Source: an uncultured Sphingosinicella sp.
GTDB lineage: Bacteria; Pseudomonadota; Alphaproteobacteria; Sphingomonadales; Sphingomonadaceae
DNA length: 35,892 nt
Direction: 5' to 3'
Assembly (NCBI RefSeq): GCF_902806315.1
Contig: NZ_CADCWD010000093.1
Coordinates: forward strand, 1 to 35,892
A program made the translations under genes and the position numbers. How positions within the stretch are numbered: position 1 is the stretch's first letter; each line of letters opens with the position of its first letter. Of the stretch, positions 7,230 to 15,733 are shown piece by piece. A model generated the notes under the pieces. The model searched no databases, had not been told where the DNA came from, and was given only the letters and a program-made list of their open reading frames with translations.

Positions 7230-8339
7230 ATGAACCAACACAGCCCCCTCAAAACTCGCGGCTCGCTCCTGGAGCGGGCGGCCGAGGTTTACGACTTCAC
7301 CGCCGCGATCCGCGCGCCCGTCATGCCGCCCGCGCAGGCGAACGACACCGCCTCGACTCGGGCGCTCGACGATGCAGATGAGAGCCGGCGGCAGGCCAGG
7401 AAGCGCAAGACGCCGCTGGTTCTTTCGGCTCCGGAACCGGAGTTGGACGACGCCCTGGAGCTGGATCGCCCGGTCGATCTCGGCGCCGACGACGAAGCGG
7501 AGACCTTCGAAGACGCGGCCGCTCCCTCGGAAGAGGCCGCTCCGTTCCCGATCGCCCTGCTCGACCAGGCGTGCGAGCAGCCGCGTCAAGCAACGCCCGC
7601 GACTGCGTGCCGCTATGGGACGGTCGATCGCGAGGGCTTGCTCGACGCCGGCTTCATCCTTCCAGATGCCCCGGTGAGCGCACTTGCCGAGGAATTTCGG
7701 ATCATCAAACGCCAGCTGCTCCTCAAGGTGAGCGGCCGTGGCGAGCTGCCCGCTGACAAGCGGCAGACCATTCTCGTCTGCTCGGCCCAGCCCGACGAGG
7801 GCAAGACCTTCTGCGCCCTCAACCTGGCTCTCTCCCTCGCCGGCGAGCGCGATGTCGAGGTGCTGCTGGTCGACGGCGATTTCGCCAAGCCCGAAATCCT
7901 GTCGATCCTCGGCATCGAAGGTGGCCCCGGCCTCATCGACGCGATCGCGGACGAGGGCAGCGACCCCAACGACTTCGTGATCGAAACGGACGTGCGGGGC
8001 CTCTCCGTGCTTCCCGCCGGGCGCCAGGCCAATGACGTGACCGAACTGCTCTCTTCGGAGCGCACCCGCCACGTCCTTACCGCGCTCACTCGCAACCACC
8101 CCAAACGCGTCGTGATCTTCGACTCGCCGCCCGCTCTGATGGCCTCGCCGGCCTCGGTGCTGGCGACCCATGTCGGCCAGATCGTGATGATCGTTCGGGC
8201 CGATCAAACCACCGAAGCGGACCTCAAGGAGGCCGTCGCCCTGCTTTCCGGCTGCGATCATGTCAGCCTGATGCTGAACGCCACCGGCTTCACGGTCGGC
8301 GGGCGGCGCTTCGGCAGCTATTATGGATATGGCCAATGA
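7230..8339 (+). CDS. XrtA-associated tyrosine autokinase (CpsD/CapB-type BY-kinase)
   Basis: Cytoplasmic bacterial tyrosine kinase of 369 residues. Walker A SAQPDEGKT (185-193), Walker A' VLLVDGDFAKPE (211-222), Walker B VVIFDSPP with Asp298, and a short C-terminal tyrosine cluster (Tyr364, 365, 367 in FGSYYGYGQ) as likely autophosphorylation sites. Residues 1 to about 130 are an acidic, low-complexity extension before the catalytic core; its role is unknown. ATG 7230 is preceded by GAGGGA at a good distance. An in-frame GTG at 7215 overlapping the previous stop is possible. It partners the separate chain-length protein encoded just upstream. The gene ends in an ATGA overlap with the beta-barrel gene. 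Confidence 0.9.
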   Translation: MNQHSPLKTRGSLLERAAEVYDFTAAIRAPVMPPAQANDTASTRALDDADESRRQARKRKTPLVLSAPEPELDDALELDRPVDLGADDEAETFEDAAAPSEEAAPFPIALLDQACEQPRQATPATACRYGTVDREGLLDAGFILPDAPVSALAEEFRIIKRQLLLKVSGRGELPADKRQTILVCSAQPDEGKTFCALNLALSLAGERDVEVLLVDGDFAKPEILSILGIEGGPGLIDAIADEGSDPNDFVIETDVRGLSVLPAGRQANDVTELLSSERTRHVLTALTRNHPKRVVIFDSPPALMASPASVLATHVGQIVMIVRADQTTEADLKEAVALLSGCDHVSLMLNATGFTVGGRRFGSYYGYGQ

Positions 8340-9970
8340 AGGCATTCACCTCCCTGAAACGGCTTGTTCTCGGCGCCCTGGCGGGAACGCTCGCGCTCGG
8401 CAGCGCGCCGGCATCGGCGGAGGTGAAGACCCACGTTTCCCCGTATATCGAGCTGCAGCAGGTCTTGACCGCCAATATCGACGATGGCGACGTGCTGACC
8501 TACACCAATGTCGCCGCGGGCGTGGAGGCGGGCGTTTCGACCCGCCGCGTGCAAGCGCAGATCAGCTACCGCTACGATCGCTATATCTCCTGGGAGAATG
8601 ACGGACCCGACGGCGACAGCCACACCGGCGTCGCCCAGCTGAGCGCGGACCTGATCCCGAACGTGCTGAAGGCCAATGCCGGCGCGCTCGCCACCCGCTC
8701 GCGCGTCGACGGCGGCGGCCCGTTTCTCGGCTTCAACGATCTTGATTTCGAGAACGCCGTCGACATCTACAGCCTCTATGCCGGCCCGGATCTCTCCACC
8801 CGCGTCGGCCCGCTCGACGTCGCCGCCAGCTACCGCTTCGGCCTTGTGGAGGTGGACAATAAGAGCCTGCGCGGCATCCCGCTCACCCCCGGTGCCGTGC
8901 GTCTGGACCGCTTTGACAGCTCCACCAACCACAGCGTGTCGGCGAGCGTCGGCATGGGCCCGGGCCAGCTTCCGTTCGGCTGGACGATCGGCGGCGGTTA
9001 TGTGCTCGAAGAGGCCGATCGTCTCGACCAGGAGTTCGAGGGCAAGTTCATCCGTGGCGACGTGGTCGTGCCGGTTTCGCCCACGCTCGCGCTGACTGCG
9101 GGCGTCGGCTATGAAGAGATCGGATCGAGCCAGCAGGACATCCTGCGCGGCGCCAACGGTCAGCCGATACTCACCCCCGGCGGCCGCCTGATCGGCGACC
9201 CGACCAAGCCGCGCCTCCAGTCCATCGACATTGACGGCGTGATCTGGGACGCGGGCTTCATCTACCGCCCGACCCGCCGCACCGAGATCCAGGGCCGCGT
9301 AGGACGGCGCTACGGCGGCACGCTCGTCACCGGTTCTTTGAGCCATCGCTTCAACCGCGATTATGGCGTGAGCGCTTCGATCTACGACGGCATCGAAAGC
9401 TTCGGCCGCCTGACCGTTGCCAACCTTGCCGCCGTCCCGGTCGACTTCGACCTGCGCCGCAATCCGTTCAACGAGAATGTCGGCGGCATCGGCGGCTGCG
9501 TGTTCGGCAACGATCCCGGCACCGGCGTTTGCTTCGACGACGCCTTCCAACGCATCGCCGCAGCCAACTTCCGCAACCGCGGCGCCAACATCGTCTTCTC
9601 CGGCGGCCGCGGCCTGTGGGACTTCTCGGTCGGGGCCGGCTATTCCAACCGCCGTTATTATTCGCCGATCGTAACCCAGGGTTTCGCGCTCGACCGCACC
9701 ACCGACGAGAGCTTCTCGCTCTTCGCCGGCGCCACCCGCCGCCTCAGCCGCGACTCAAGCCTCGCCCTCGACGGCTATGCCGGCTGGTTCGACAGCGGCC
9801 TTCAGGGCGACAATTCGCTGTTCAGCACCGGCATCACTGCAAGCTATCAGCGCAGCCTGTTCATCGACCGGCTGCAAGCCACCGCCGCCGTCGGCCTGTT
9901 CCACAGTGAGAACGACCGCACGGACGGCACCTTCGCCTCTGGCCTCGTCGGCCTCAGGTATCGCTTCTAA
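8336..9970 (+). CDS. Outer-membrane beta-barrel protein of the XrtA/PEP-CTERM system
   Basis: A 544-residue exported protein. The N-terminus is a Sec signal peptide with likely cleavage after ASA near residue 28. The mature part alternates aromatic and small residues in many predicted beta strands and ends GLVGLRYRF with a terminal Phe, the usual outer-membrane barrel signature. It resembles the barrel family found in XrtA loci between the kinase and the ExeA-like ATPase. Homologues in databases often carry unrelated names, so the call rests on topology and position. A probable role is glycan or protein passage across, or anchoring in, the outer membrane. Start ATG 8336 overlaps the kinase stop (ATGA). 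Confidence 0.85.
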   Translation: MKAFTSLKRLVLGALAGTLALGSAPASAEVKTHVSPYIELQQVLTANIDDGDVLTYTNVAAGVEAGVSTRRVQAQISYRYDRYISWENDGPDGDSHTGVAQLSADLIPNVLKANAGALATRSRVDGGGPFLGFNDLDFENAVDIYSLYAGPDLSTRVGPLDVAASYRFGLVEVDNKSLRGIPLTPGAVRLDRFDSSTNHSVSASVGMGPGQLPFGWTIGGGYVLEEADRLDQEFEGKFIRGDVVVPVSPTLALTAGVGYEEIGSSQQDILRGANGQPILTPGGRLIGDPTKPRLQSIDIDGVIWDAGFIYRPTRRTEIQGRVGRRYGGTLVTGSLSHRFNRDYGVSASIYDGIESFGRLTVANLAAVPVDFDLRRNPFNENVGGIGGCVFGNDPGTGVCFDDAFQRIAAANFRNRGANIVFSGGRGLWDFSVGAGYSNRRYYSPIVTQGFALDRTTDESFSLFAGATRRLSRDSSLALDGYAGWFDSGLQGDNSLFSTGITASYQRSLFIDRLQATAAVGLFHSENDRTDGTFASGLVGLRYRF

Positions 9971-9998
9971 GAAGGGGCGGGGGCCCACGGAGAGTTCC

Positions 9999-11024
9999 AT
10001 GTATACCGATTTCTACGGCTTCACCGATCGCCCCTTCCAGCTGACGCCGGATGCGCGCTTCTATTTCGACAGCCGCACCCACAAGAAGGCGATGGCCTAT
10101 CTCGGCTACGGCCTGGCGCAAGGCGAGGGCTTCATCGTCATCACCGGGGACGTCGGCGCCGGCAAGTCGACGCTCGTGGCCCATCTAATGGCGACCATTG
10201 ACCGCTCGCGGCTCAACGCCATCAACATCGTTTCCACGCAGGTGGAAGGCGACGACATGCTCCGCCTCGCCGCGCAAGGCATGGGCCTCCCGACAGAAGA
10301 GGTCGAAAAGGCGCAGCTGCTCGAGCGCGTCGAGCATCATCTCGAGGAGCAGGCCCGCAAGGGCAAGCGCACTCTCCTGATCGTCGATGAGGCGCAGAAC
10401 CTGCCCACCTCCTCGATCGAGGAGCTGCGCATGCTCTCCAACTTCCAGGTCGGCGGCCAGGCGCTGCTGCAGATCTTCCTGCTCGGCCAGCCCGAATTCC
10501 GCGACAAGCTGCTCCGCTCCGAAGGATTGGAGCAGCTCCGCCAGCGCGTCATCGCCACCCATCATCTCGATCCGATGGAAGCGAACGAGGTCGAGCCGTA
10601 CATCACCCACCGCCTCGGGCTGGTCGGTTGGCAGAGCCGCCCCGCTTTCGATCAGGACGCATTCGCCGAAATCTACAGCGCCACGGGCGGCGTGCCCCGG
10701 CGCGTCAACCAGCTCGCTGGCCGCGTCCTGCTGCACGCTTCGGTCGAGCAGCTCGACCGCATCGATGCCGAGACGATCGCCGCGGTGGCCGAGGACATGG
10801 CGGGCGACGCCTCGCGCGTGCAGCCCATTCGCGCCGAGCTCGCCCAGGTCGCGGCGCAGCAGGGCGAGCCGCCCCGCGACGTCGCGCTCGAGCGCCGCGT
10901 GGCCGCCATCGAGGAGCGGCTCGACGAGCAGGAGCGTGCGCTCCGCCGCGTCTTGACCTTGCTCGTCGACTGGGTCGAGAAGGACCAGGGCGAGGCGGTC
11001 GTCTACCGCCACAACGCGGCCTGA
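9999..11024 (+). CDS. XrtA/PEP-CTERM system-associated ATPase (ExeA-like AAA)
   Basis: A 341-residue AAA-type ATPase. Walker A GDVGAGKST (50-58), Walker B TLLIVDEAQNL with Asp130-Glu131, and a sensor/winged region to about 270. The C-terminal tail (about 285-341) is charged and probably coiled (ERRVAAIEERLDEQERALRR). The opening MYTDFYGFTDRPFQLTPD is characteristic of ExeA/GspA-like and XrtA-associated ATPases. No membrane segment is seen, unlike ExeA, which suggests a cytoplasmic or peripheral protein. ATG 9999 has GGAGAG upstream; longer in-frame extensions run into the beta-barrel gene. It may power assembly of the export machinery (inference). Confidence 0.9.
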   Translation: MYTDFYGFTDRPFQLTPDARFYFDSRTHKKAMAYLGYGLAQGEGFIVITGDVGAGKSTLVAHLMATIDRSRLNAINIVSTQVEGDDMLRLAAQGMGLPTEEVEKAQLLERVEHHLEEQARKGKRTLLIVDEAQNLPTSSIEELRMLSNFQVGGQALLQIFLLGQPEFRDKLLRSEGLEQLRQRVIATHHLDPMEANEVEPYITHRLGLVGWQSRPAFDQDAFAEIYSATGGVPRRVNQLAGRVLLHASVEQLDRIDAETIAAVAEDMAGDASRVQPIRAELAQVAAQQGEPPRDVALERRVAAIEERLDEQERALRRVLTLLVDWVEKDQGEAVVYRHNAA

Positions 11025-11047
11025 CCGACGCCCACGGGGGCACAACC

Positions 11048-11893
11048 ATGCTCAACGCTCTGTCCGTCGACGTCGAGGACTGGTTCCAGGTCGGCGCCTT
11101 CGAGAATGTGATCGCACGCGATGCGTGGGACAGGCTCCCGCAGCGCGTCGAGCGCAACAGCGAAGCCGTGCTCGAACTCTTCGGCAGAGCGAATGTGAAG
11201 GGGACCTTCTTCACATTGGGCTGGGTCGCGCAAAGATATCCGGCGCTGATCCGCCGCATCACCGACGCCGGCCACGAAATCGCCAGCCATGGCTGGGACC
11301 ATGTCCGCGTCCACACCATGACCAGCGCGATCTTCCGCGCTGACCTCGAACGCGCCCGGATCGCGATCGAGGATGCCTGCGGCCATTCGCCGACCGGGTA
11401 TCGCGCGCCGAGCTTCTCGATCGACAAGCGCACGCCCTGGGCGCACGAGGTGCTGGCGGAGGAAGGCTATGCTTATTCCTCCAGCGTCGCACCGGTGCGC
11501 CACGACCATTATGGCTGGCCCGAAGCGCCCCGCTTCGCTCACCGACCGCTTCCGGACGCCGAGCTGATCGAGCTTCCGGTCACCACCGTCGAGGTAGGCG
11601 GCCGCCGGCTCGCCGCAGGCGGCGGGGGCTTCTTTCGGATGCTCCCGTTCCAATTTTCGAGCTGGGCGATCTCGCGGGTCAATTCGAGCGAGCAGCGGCC
11701 GGCCGTCTTCTACTTCCACCCGTGGGAGATCGACCCCGGTCAGCCCCGGGTCGAGAATGCCCCGCTCAGGTCTCGCATCCGCCACTACAGCAAGCTAGCG
11801 GCGATGGAGTCGAAGCTCACACGGCTTCTGAACACGCACAGCTGGGGCCGCACCGACCAGGTCGTCGCGCTCGAACGGGCACGCCTCCAATGA
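11048..11893 (+). CDS. XrtA-associated polysaccharide deacetylase (NodB domain plus DUF3473)
   Basis: A 281-residue deacetylase. The NodB homology region begins SVDVEDWFQ, with the metal/catalytic aspartates among Asp8 and Asp11. The zinc-binding HEIASHGWDH gives His81 and His85, and TGYRAPSFS with Arg119 is motif 3. The C-terminal part (about 190-281, FYFHPWEID and RLLNTHSW) matches the DUF3473 extension of the XrtA subfamily. No signal peptide, so it acts in the cytoplasm, probably on lipid-linked glycan. Start ATG 11048 lies 23 bp after the ATPase stop behind a GGGGGC site. Its stop overlaps the next start as ATGA. Confidence 0.92.
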   Translation: MLNALSVDVEDWFQVGAFENVIARDAWDRLPQRVERNSEAVLELFGRANVKGTFFTLGWVAQRYPALIRRITDAGHEIASHGWDHVRVHTMTSAIFRADLERARIAIEDACGHSPTGYRAPSFSIDKRTPWAHEVLAEEGYAYSSSVAPVRHDHYGWPEAPRFAHRPLPDAELIELPVTTVEVGGRRLAAGGGGFFRMLPFQFSSWAISRVNSSEQRPAVFYFHPWEIDPGQPRVENAPLRSRIRHYSKLAAMESKLTRLLNTHSWGRTDQVVALERARLQ

Positions 11894-12948
11894 ACGCATT
11901 CGCCCCCGTGGCCGGCCTCGCGGTCCGCGCCGCCGACCTGAACGATCCGGCGGAGCGCAAGCGGCTCGACGCCTTCCTCGACGCGCACCCGCAAGCCGAG
12001 CTGTTCCACCGCCCGGCCTGGAGCCTCGCCGTCGAGCGCGGCTGCGGCCAGCGCGCCCGTTACCTTGTCAGCGAGGGCAGGGAAGGGCTGCAAGGCCTCC
12101 TTCCGTTGACCGAGGTCCGTTCGCCCCTGTTCGGCTCAGCCCTGGTCTCCACCGGCTTCGGAGTCGGCGGCGGGATCGTCGGAGACGGTGCCGAGGCGCT
12201 GGGGGATGCGGCCTGGTCTCTCGCCCAAAAGCTCGGCTGCTCCACGCTTGAGGTCCGCGGCGGCGAACTCCCCGCGGATTGGCAGCGCAAGGAAGGCATC
12301 TACGTCGGCTTCGCTCGCGACGTTCCGCAAGGCGACGAGGCGATCCTCAAAGCGATTCCCCGCAAGCAGCGCGCCGAGGTGCGCCGTGCCCAGAACTTCA
12401 CACTGGATGTGAAGATTGGCCGCAGCGCGTGCGACCTTCGGGACCATTATGCGGTCTATTCCGAAAGCGTTCGCAACCTCGGCACCCCGGTCTTCCCGCG
12501 CTCGCTCTTCAACGCGATGCTCGACGCGTTCGGCGAGGACGCCGACATCCTCACGGTCAGCAAGGACGGCCGCCCCGTCGCGAGCGTCTTCAGCTTCTAC
12601 TTCAACAACACGGTCCTGCCTTATTGGGGCGGCGGCACTGCCGAGGCGCGCGGCCTCCGTGCCAGCGAACTGATGTATTTCGAACTGATGCGCCACGCCT
12701 CCGCGCGCGGCTGCACCCGCTTCGACTTCGGCCGCTCGAAGCTCGGCACCGGCCCCTACGCGTTCAAAAAGAACTGGGGCTTCGAGCCGACGCCGCTCGT
12801 CTACGCGGTCCGCACCGCCGATGGCGCGGCGCCGCGCGAGATCAACCCGCTCAGCCCCAAATACCGCCTCCAGGTCGAGCTTTGGAAGAAGCTCCCGCTC
12901 TGGCTCGCCAACCGCCTCGGCCCGCCAATCGCGCGGGGCCTCGGATGA
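11890..12948 (+). CDS. FemAB-related transferase of the XrtA/PEP-CTERM system
   Basis: A 352-residue double-GNAT-fold protein like FemAB aminoacyl transferases. Visible elements: HRPAWSLAVE near the N-terminus, IPRKQRAEVRRAQN in the acetyltransferase-6-like lobe (about 153-166), and FDFGRSKLGTGPYAFKKNW near residues 277-296, the conserved C-terminal signature of this subfamily. FemAB proteins transfer amino acids from aminoacyl-tRNA; the donor here is unknown. This is the second FemAB/GNAT-like transferase of the locus, the other being encoded at 941-1993. ATG 11890 forms an ATGA overlap with the deacetylase, and its own stop overlaps the glycosyltransferase start as ATGA. Confidence 0.9.
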   Translation: MNAFAPVAGLAVRAADLNDPAERKRLDAFLDAHPQAELFHRPAWSLAVERGCGQRARYLVSEGREGLQGLLPLTEVRSPLFGSALVSTGFGVGGGIVGDGAEALGDAAWSLAQKLGCSTLEVRGGELPADWQRKEGIYVGFARDVPQGDEAILKAIPRKQRAEVRRAQNFTLDVKIGRSACDLRDHYAVYSESVRNLGTPVFPRSLFNAMLDAFGEDADILTVSKDGRPVASVFSFYFNNTVLPYWGGGTAEARGLRASELMYFELMRHASARGCTRFDFGRSKLGTGPYAFKKNWGFEPTPLVYAVRTADGAAPREINPLSPKYRLQVELWKKLPLWLANRLGPPIARGLG

Positions 12949-14177
12949 GCGACATCCTTTTCCTCGCCCATCGCATCCCGTTCCCGCCCGATCGCGGCGA
13001 CAAGATCCGCTCATGGAATATCTTGAAGCATCTCGGGAGCCTTGCCCGCGTTCACGTCGCCTGCTTCGCCGACGACCAAGCCGACGCCGCGCACCTCGCC
13101 GCGATGAAGCGCGAACTCGGCTCTGCTCTGGGCGAAGCCCACGTCGAGATCCGCAACGTCGGCAAGTTCGCCGCCGCCGCGCGTGCCTTTCCGGCGGGCC
13201 AGCCGATCTCGCTCGCCATGTTCGACAGCCTCCGGATGCGCGCATTCGTCGATGATCTGTTGGAGAGGCGCAGCATCGACACCGTCTTCGCCTTTTCCGG
13301 CCAGATGGCGCAGTTCGTGCCCGATCCCTGTCCCGCCCGCTTCCTGATGGATTTCGTCGACATGGATTCGGCCAAGTTCGCCGATTATGCCGGCGAGGGC
13401 GGCGGCGCGATGCGCTGGGTTCACCGCTGGGAGGCCGAACGCCTCTTCGCATTCGAGCGCGCCACCGCCGCCCGCGCGGACGCCAGCATCTTCGTCAGCG
13501 AAGCCGAAGCGTCCTTGTTCAGGCGCAAGGCCGGCCTGGCGAAGGCAGACATTCGCGCGATCGGCAACGGCATCGATCTCGACTTCTACGATCCCGCCGC
13601 CGCCTTTCCGCGCCTCACCGCGGAAGAGCGCGGGCAGGGGCCACTGATCGTCTTCACCGGCCAGATGGATTACCGGCCCAATCTCGAGGCGGTCACCGCC
13701 TTTGCTTGCGACGTCCTCCCGCTCATCCGCCAGAGCCGACCCGACACCCGCTTCGCCATCGTCGGCCGCAAGCCGCTCCGCGCCGTCACCCGCCTCGCCG
13801 CTGAGCCCGGAGTGATCGTCACCGGCAGCGTCCCGGACGTGCGGAGCTGGCTCGCCGCCGCCGACGTCGTGGTGGCGCCGCTCGCCATCGGCCGCGGCGT
13901 GCAGAACAAGGTGCTCGAAGCCATGGCGATGGCGCGCCCCGTCATCGCGTCTCCGGCCGCCTTCCTCGGCATCGAAGCCGAGCCGGACCGTGACCTCATC
14001 GTCGCCGAAGGCGCGCAGGCGCAGGCGCGCGAGGCTCTCGGGCTCATCGCCAATCATACGCGAGCGGCCGAGATCGGCCTCTCCGCCCGCCGGCGGATGG
14101 AAGTCTCGTATCGCTGGAAAGCCCAACTCGAGCCGCTCACCCAGCTGCTCGGCCTCACCCAGCGGCAGGCGGCGTGA
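12945..14177 (+). CDS. Glycosyltransferase, XrtA/PEP-CTERM system-associated (GT4-like)
   Basis: A 410-residue GT-B glycosyltransferase. The N-terminus has the subfamily's LFLAHRIPFPPDRGDKIRSW. The C-terminal donor domain shows FTGQMDYRPN (about 229-238) and RGVQNKVLEAMAMARPVIAS, the group 4 nucleotide-sugar site with the E-x7-E-like element. No membrane segment. It adds a sugar to the growing lipid-linked repeat unit; sugar and acceptor are unknown. It is the only glycosyltransferase in the window, so the remaining assembly enzymes must lie elsewhere. Its GTGA overlap (14174-14177) ties its translation to exosortase A. Confidence 0.92.
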   Translation: MSDILFLAHRIPFPPDRGDKIRSWNILKHLGSLARVHVACFADDQADAAHLAAMKRELGSALGEAHVEIRNVGKFAAAARAFPAGQPISLAMFDSLRMRAFVDDLLERRSIDTVFAFSGQMAQFVPDPCPARFLMDFVDMDSAKFADYAGEGGGAMRWVHRWEAERLFAFERATAARADASIFVSEAEASLFRRKAGLAKADIRAIGNGIDLDFYDPAAAFPRLTAEERGQGPLIVFTGQMDYRPNLEAVTAFACDVLPLIRQSRPDTRFAIVGRKPLRAVTRLAAEPGVIVTGSVPDVRSWLAAADVVVAPLAIGRGVQNKVLEAMAMARPVIASPAAFLGIEAEPDRDLIVAEGAQAQAREALGLIANHTRAAEIGLSARRRMEVSYRWKAQLEPLTQLLGLTQRQAA

Positions 14178-15733
14178 CCGTCCACCTCCCCATCGCCGCG
14201 CCCGACCAGGCGCTCTCAACCCCGCGCGAGGGCTGGCGCACCCACCTTGTTGCGCTCGGCGTTGCAGCCGCGGCGATCCTCATCCTCTTCGCTCGCGACG
14301 CCTACGACATGGGGCGCATTTGGGTGGAAAGCTCCACCTACAATCATTGCGCGCTCATCCTTCCGATCATCGCCTGGCTCGTCTGGCAGCGCCTTCCCGA
14401 GCTCCGTCAGCTCGCTCCCTCCGCCTGGGCGCCTGGGCTGATCCTGGTCGGCATCGGCGCGCTTGGCTGGCTGCTCGGCGAAGCGGCAACGGTCGCGCTC
14501 GCCCGCCACGCCGGCCTCGTGCTGATGCTGCAGGGAGCGGTGGTAGCCTGCCTTGGCAAGGCGGTCGCCCGCGGGCTGGCGTTCCCGATCTTCTACGCCT
14601 TCTTCCTCATCCCCGTCGGCAACGAGATCGTGCCGCTCATGCAGCACGTCACTGCCGAGATCTGCATGGCTTTGCTCGCCTTGGTCGGCATTCCCGCGCA
14701 TATCGAGGGCATCTTCATCACCATCCCCAACGGCTATTTCGAAGTGGCAGAGGCCTGCGCGGGGGTGAAGTTCCTGGTCGCAATGGCCGCATATGGCGCC
14801 TTGGTGGCGAACGTCTGCTTCCGCTCCTGGACGCGCCGCATCCTGTTCATGGGCGCCGCCATACTGATCCCGGTCCTCGCCAATGGCGTGCGTGCCTGGG
14901 GCACCATCTACATCGCGCACAAAACCAACAGCGCCTTCGCCTCGGGCTTCGATCACGTCTTCTACGGCTGGTTCTTCTTCGCGATCGTAATCGCGCTGCT
15001 GATGGCGGTCGGCTGGCGCTTCTTCGATCGCGGCGTGTCCGACCCGTGGTTCGACCCGCGCGCCCTCCAGCCCGCCGATGCAGCACCCGGCTCCACGCCC
15101 AAGCTCATCCGCACCGCCGCAGCCGCCGCTGCTCTCGCCGCGCTACCCGTCCTCTGGTCGAGCGCAGTTGCTTCCGTTGGCGCGCAGCAAGCGCCGCGCG
15201 ACATCGCGCTGCCACAAGTCGCCGGCTGGCAGCGCGTTCCCGCCGCTCGCGGGCGCCCTTGGGAGCCCCATTTCGCGGGAGCCGACGTGATCCGCATGGG
15301 CCGCTACCGTGACGCTGCCGGCCAGGAGGTCGACCTCGCCATCGCCGTTTTCGCCCGCCAGGACGAGGACCGGGAACTGGTCGGGTTCGGCCAGGGCGCG
15401 GTCAAGCCGGAAGGGGCCTGGGCCTGGACCGGCACGGGCCCGACTCCGTCTGGCGGACGCCTCGAACGGATCGCCTCGCATGGGACTGTTCGCGAGGTCG
15501 CAAGCTTCTACCGCGTCGGCACTGTGCTGACGGGGAGCGAGATGGCGGCGAAGGCGGAAACGATGAAGGTGCGGCTGCTCGGCGGCCCGCAACGCGCGGT
15601 CGCCGTGCTCGTCTCGGCCGAGGCCCCGAGCGAGGGCGCGAGCCCGCGTCCCGCGATCGACGCCTTCCTCGCCAATCTCAGGCCCATCGAACCTCTTGCC
15701 GACCGGGCCGCCGGACTGCCACTGTCCCGCTGA
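14174..15733 (+). CDS. xrtA: Exosortase A with fused EpsI domain
   Basis: Polytopic inner-membrane cysteine transpeptidase that cleaves PEP-CTERM sorting signals. Residues about 25-285 hold roughly eight membrane segments. The catalytic set is present: Cys195 in EACAGVKF, Arg240 in ANGVRAWG, and His261 in FDHVFYGW. From about residue 305 a further hydrophobic segment leads into a periplasmic domain of about 200 residues like EpsI (DUF3485), which in many species is a separate protein. The start is GTG 14174, overlapping the glycosyltransferase stop. The stop overlaps the next start as TGATG. No PEP-CTERM substrate is encoded in the window, so its targets lie elsewhere. Confidence 0.95.
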   Translation: MTVHLPIAAPDQALSTPREGWRTHLVALGVAAAAILILFARDAYDMGRIWVESSTYNHCALILPIIAWLVWQRLPELRQLAPSAWAPGLILVGIGALGWLLGEAATVALARHAGLVLMLQGAVVACLGKAVARGLAFPIFYAFFLIPVGNEIVPLMQHVTAEICMALLALVGIPAHIEGIFITIPNGYFEVAEACAGVKFLVAMAAYGALVANVCFRSWTRRILFMGAAILIPVLANGVRAWGTIYIAHKTNSAFASGFDHVFYGWFFFAIVIALLMAVGWRFFDRGVSDPWFDPRALQPADAAPGSTPKLIRTAAAAAALAALPVLWSSAVASVGAQQAPRDIALPQVAGWQRVPAARGRPWEPHFAGADVIRMGRYRDAAGQEVDLAIAVFARQDEDRELVGFGQGAVKPEGAWAWTGTGPTPSGGRLERIASHGTVREVASFYRVGTVLTGSEMAAKAETMKVRLLGGPQRAVAVLVSAEAPSEGASPRPAIDAFLANLRPIEPLADRAAGLPLSR

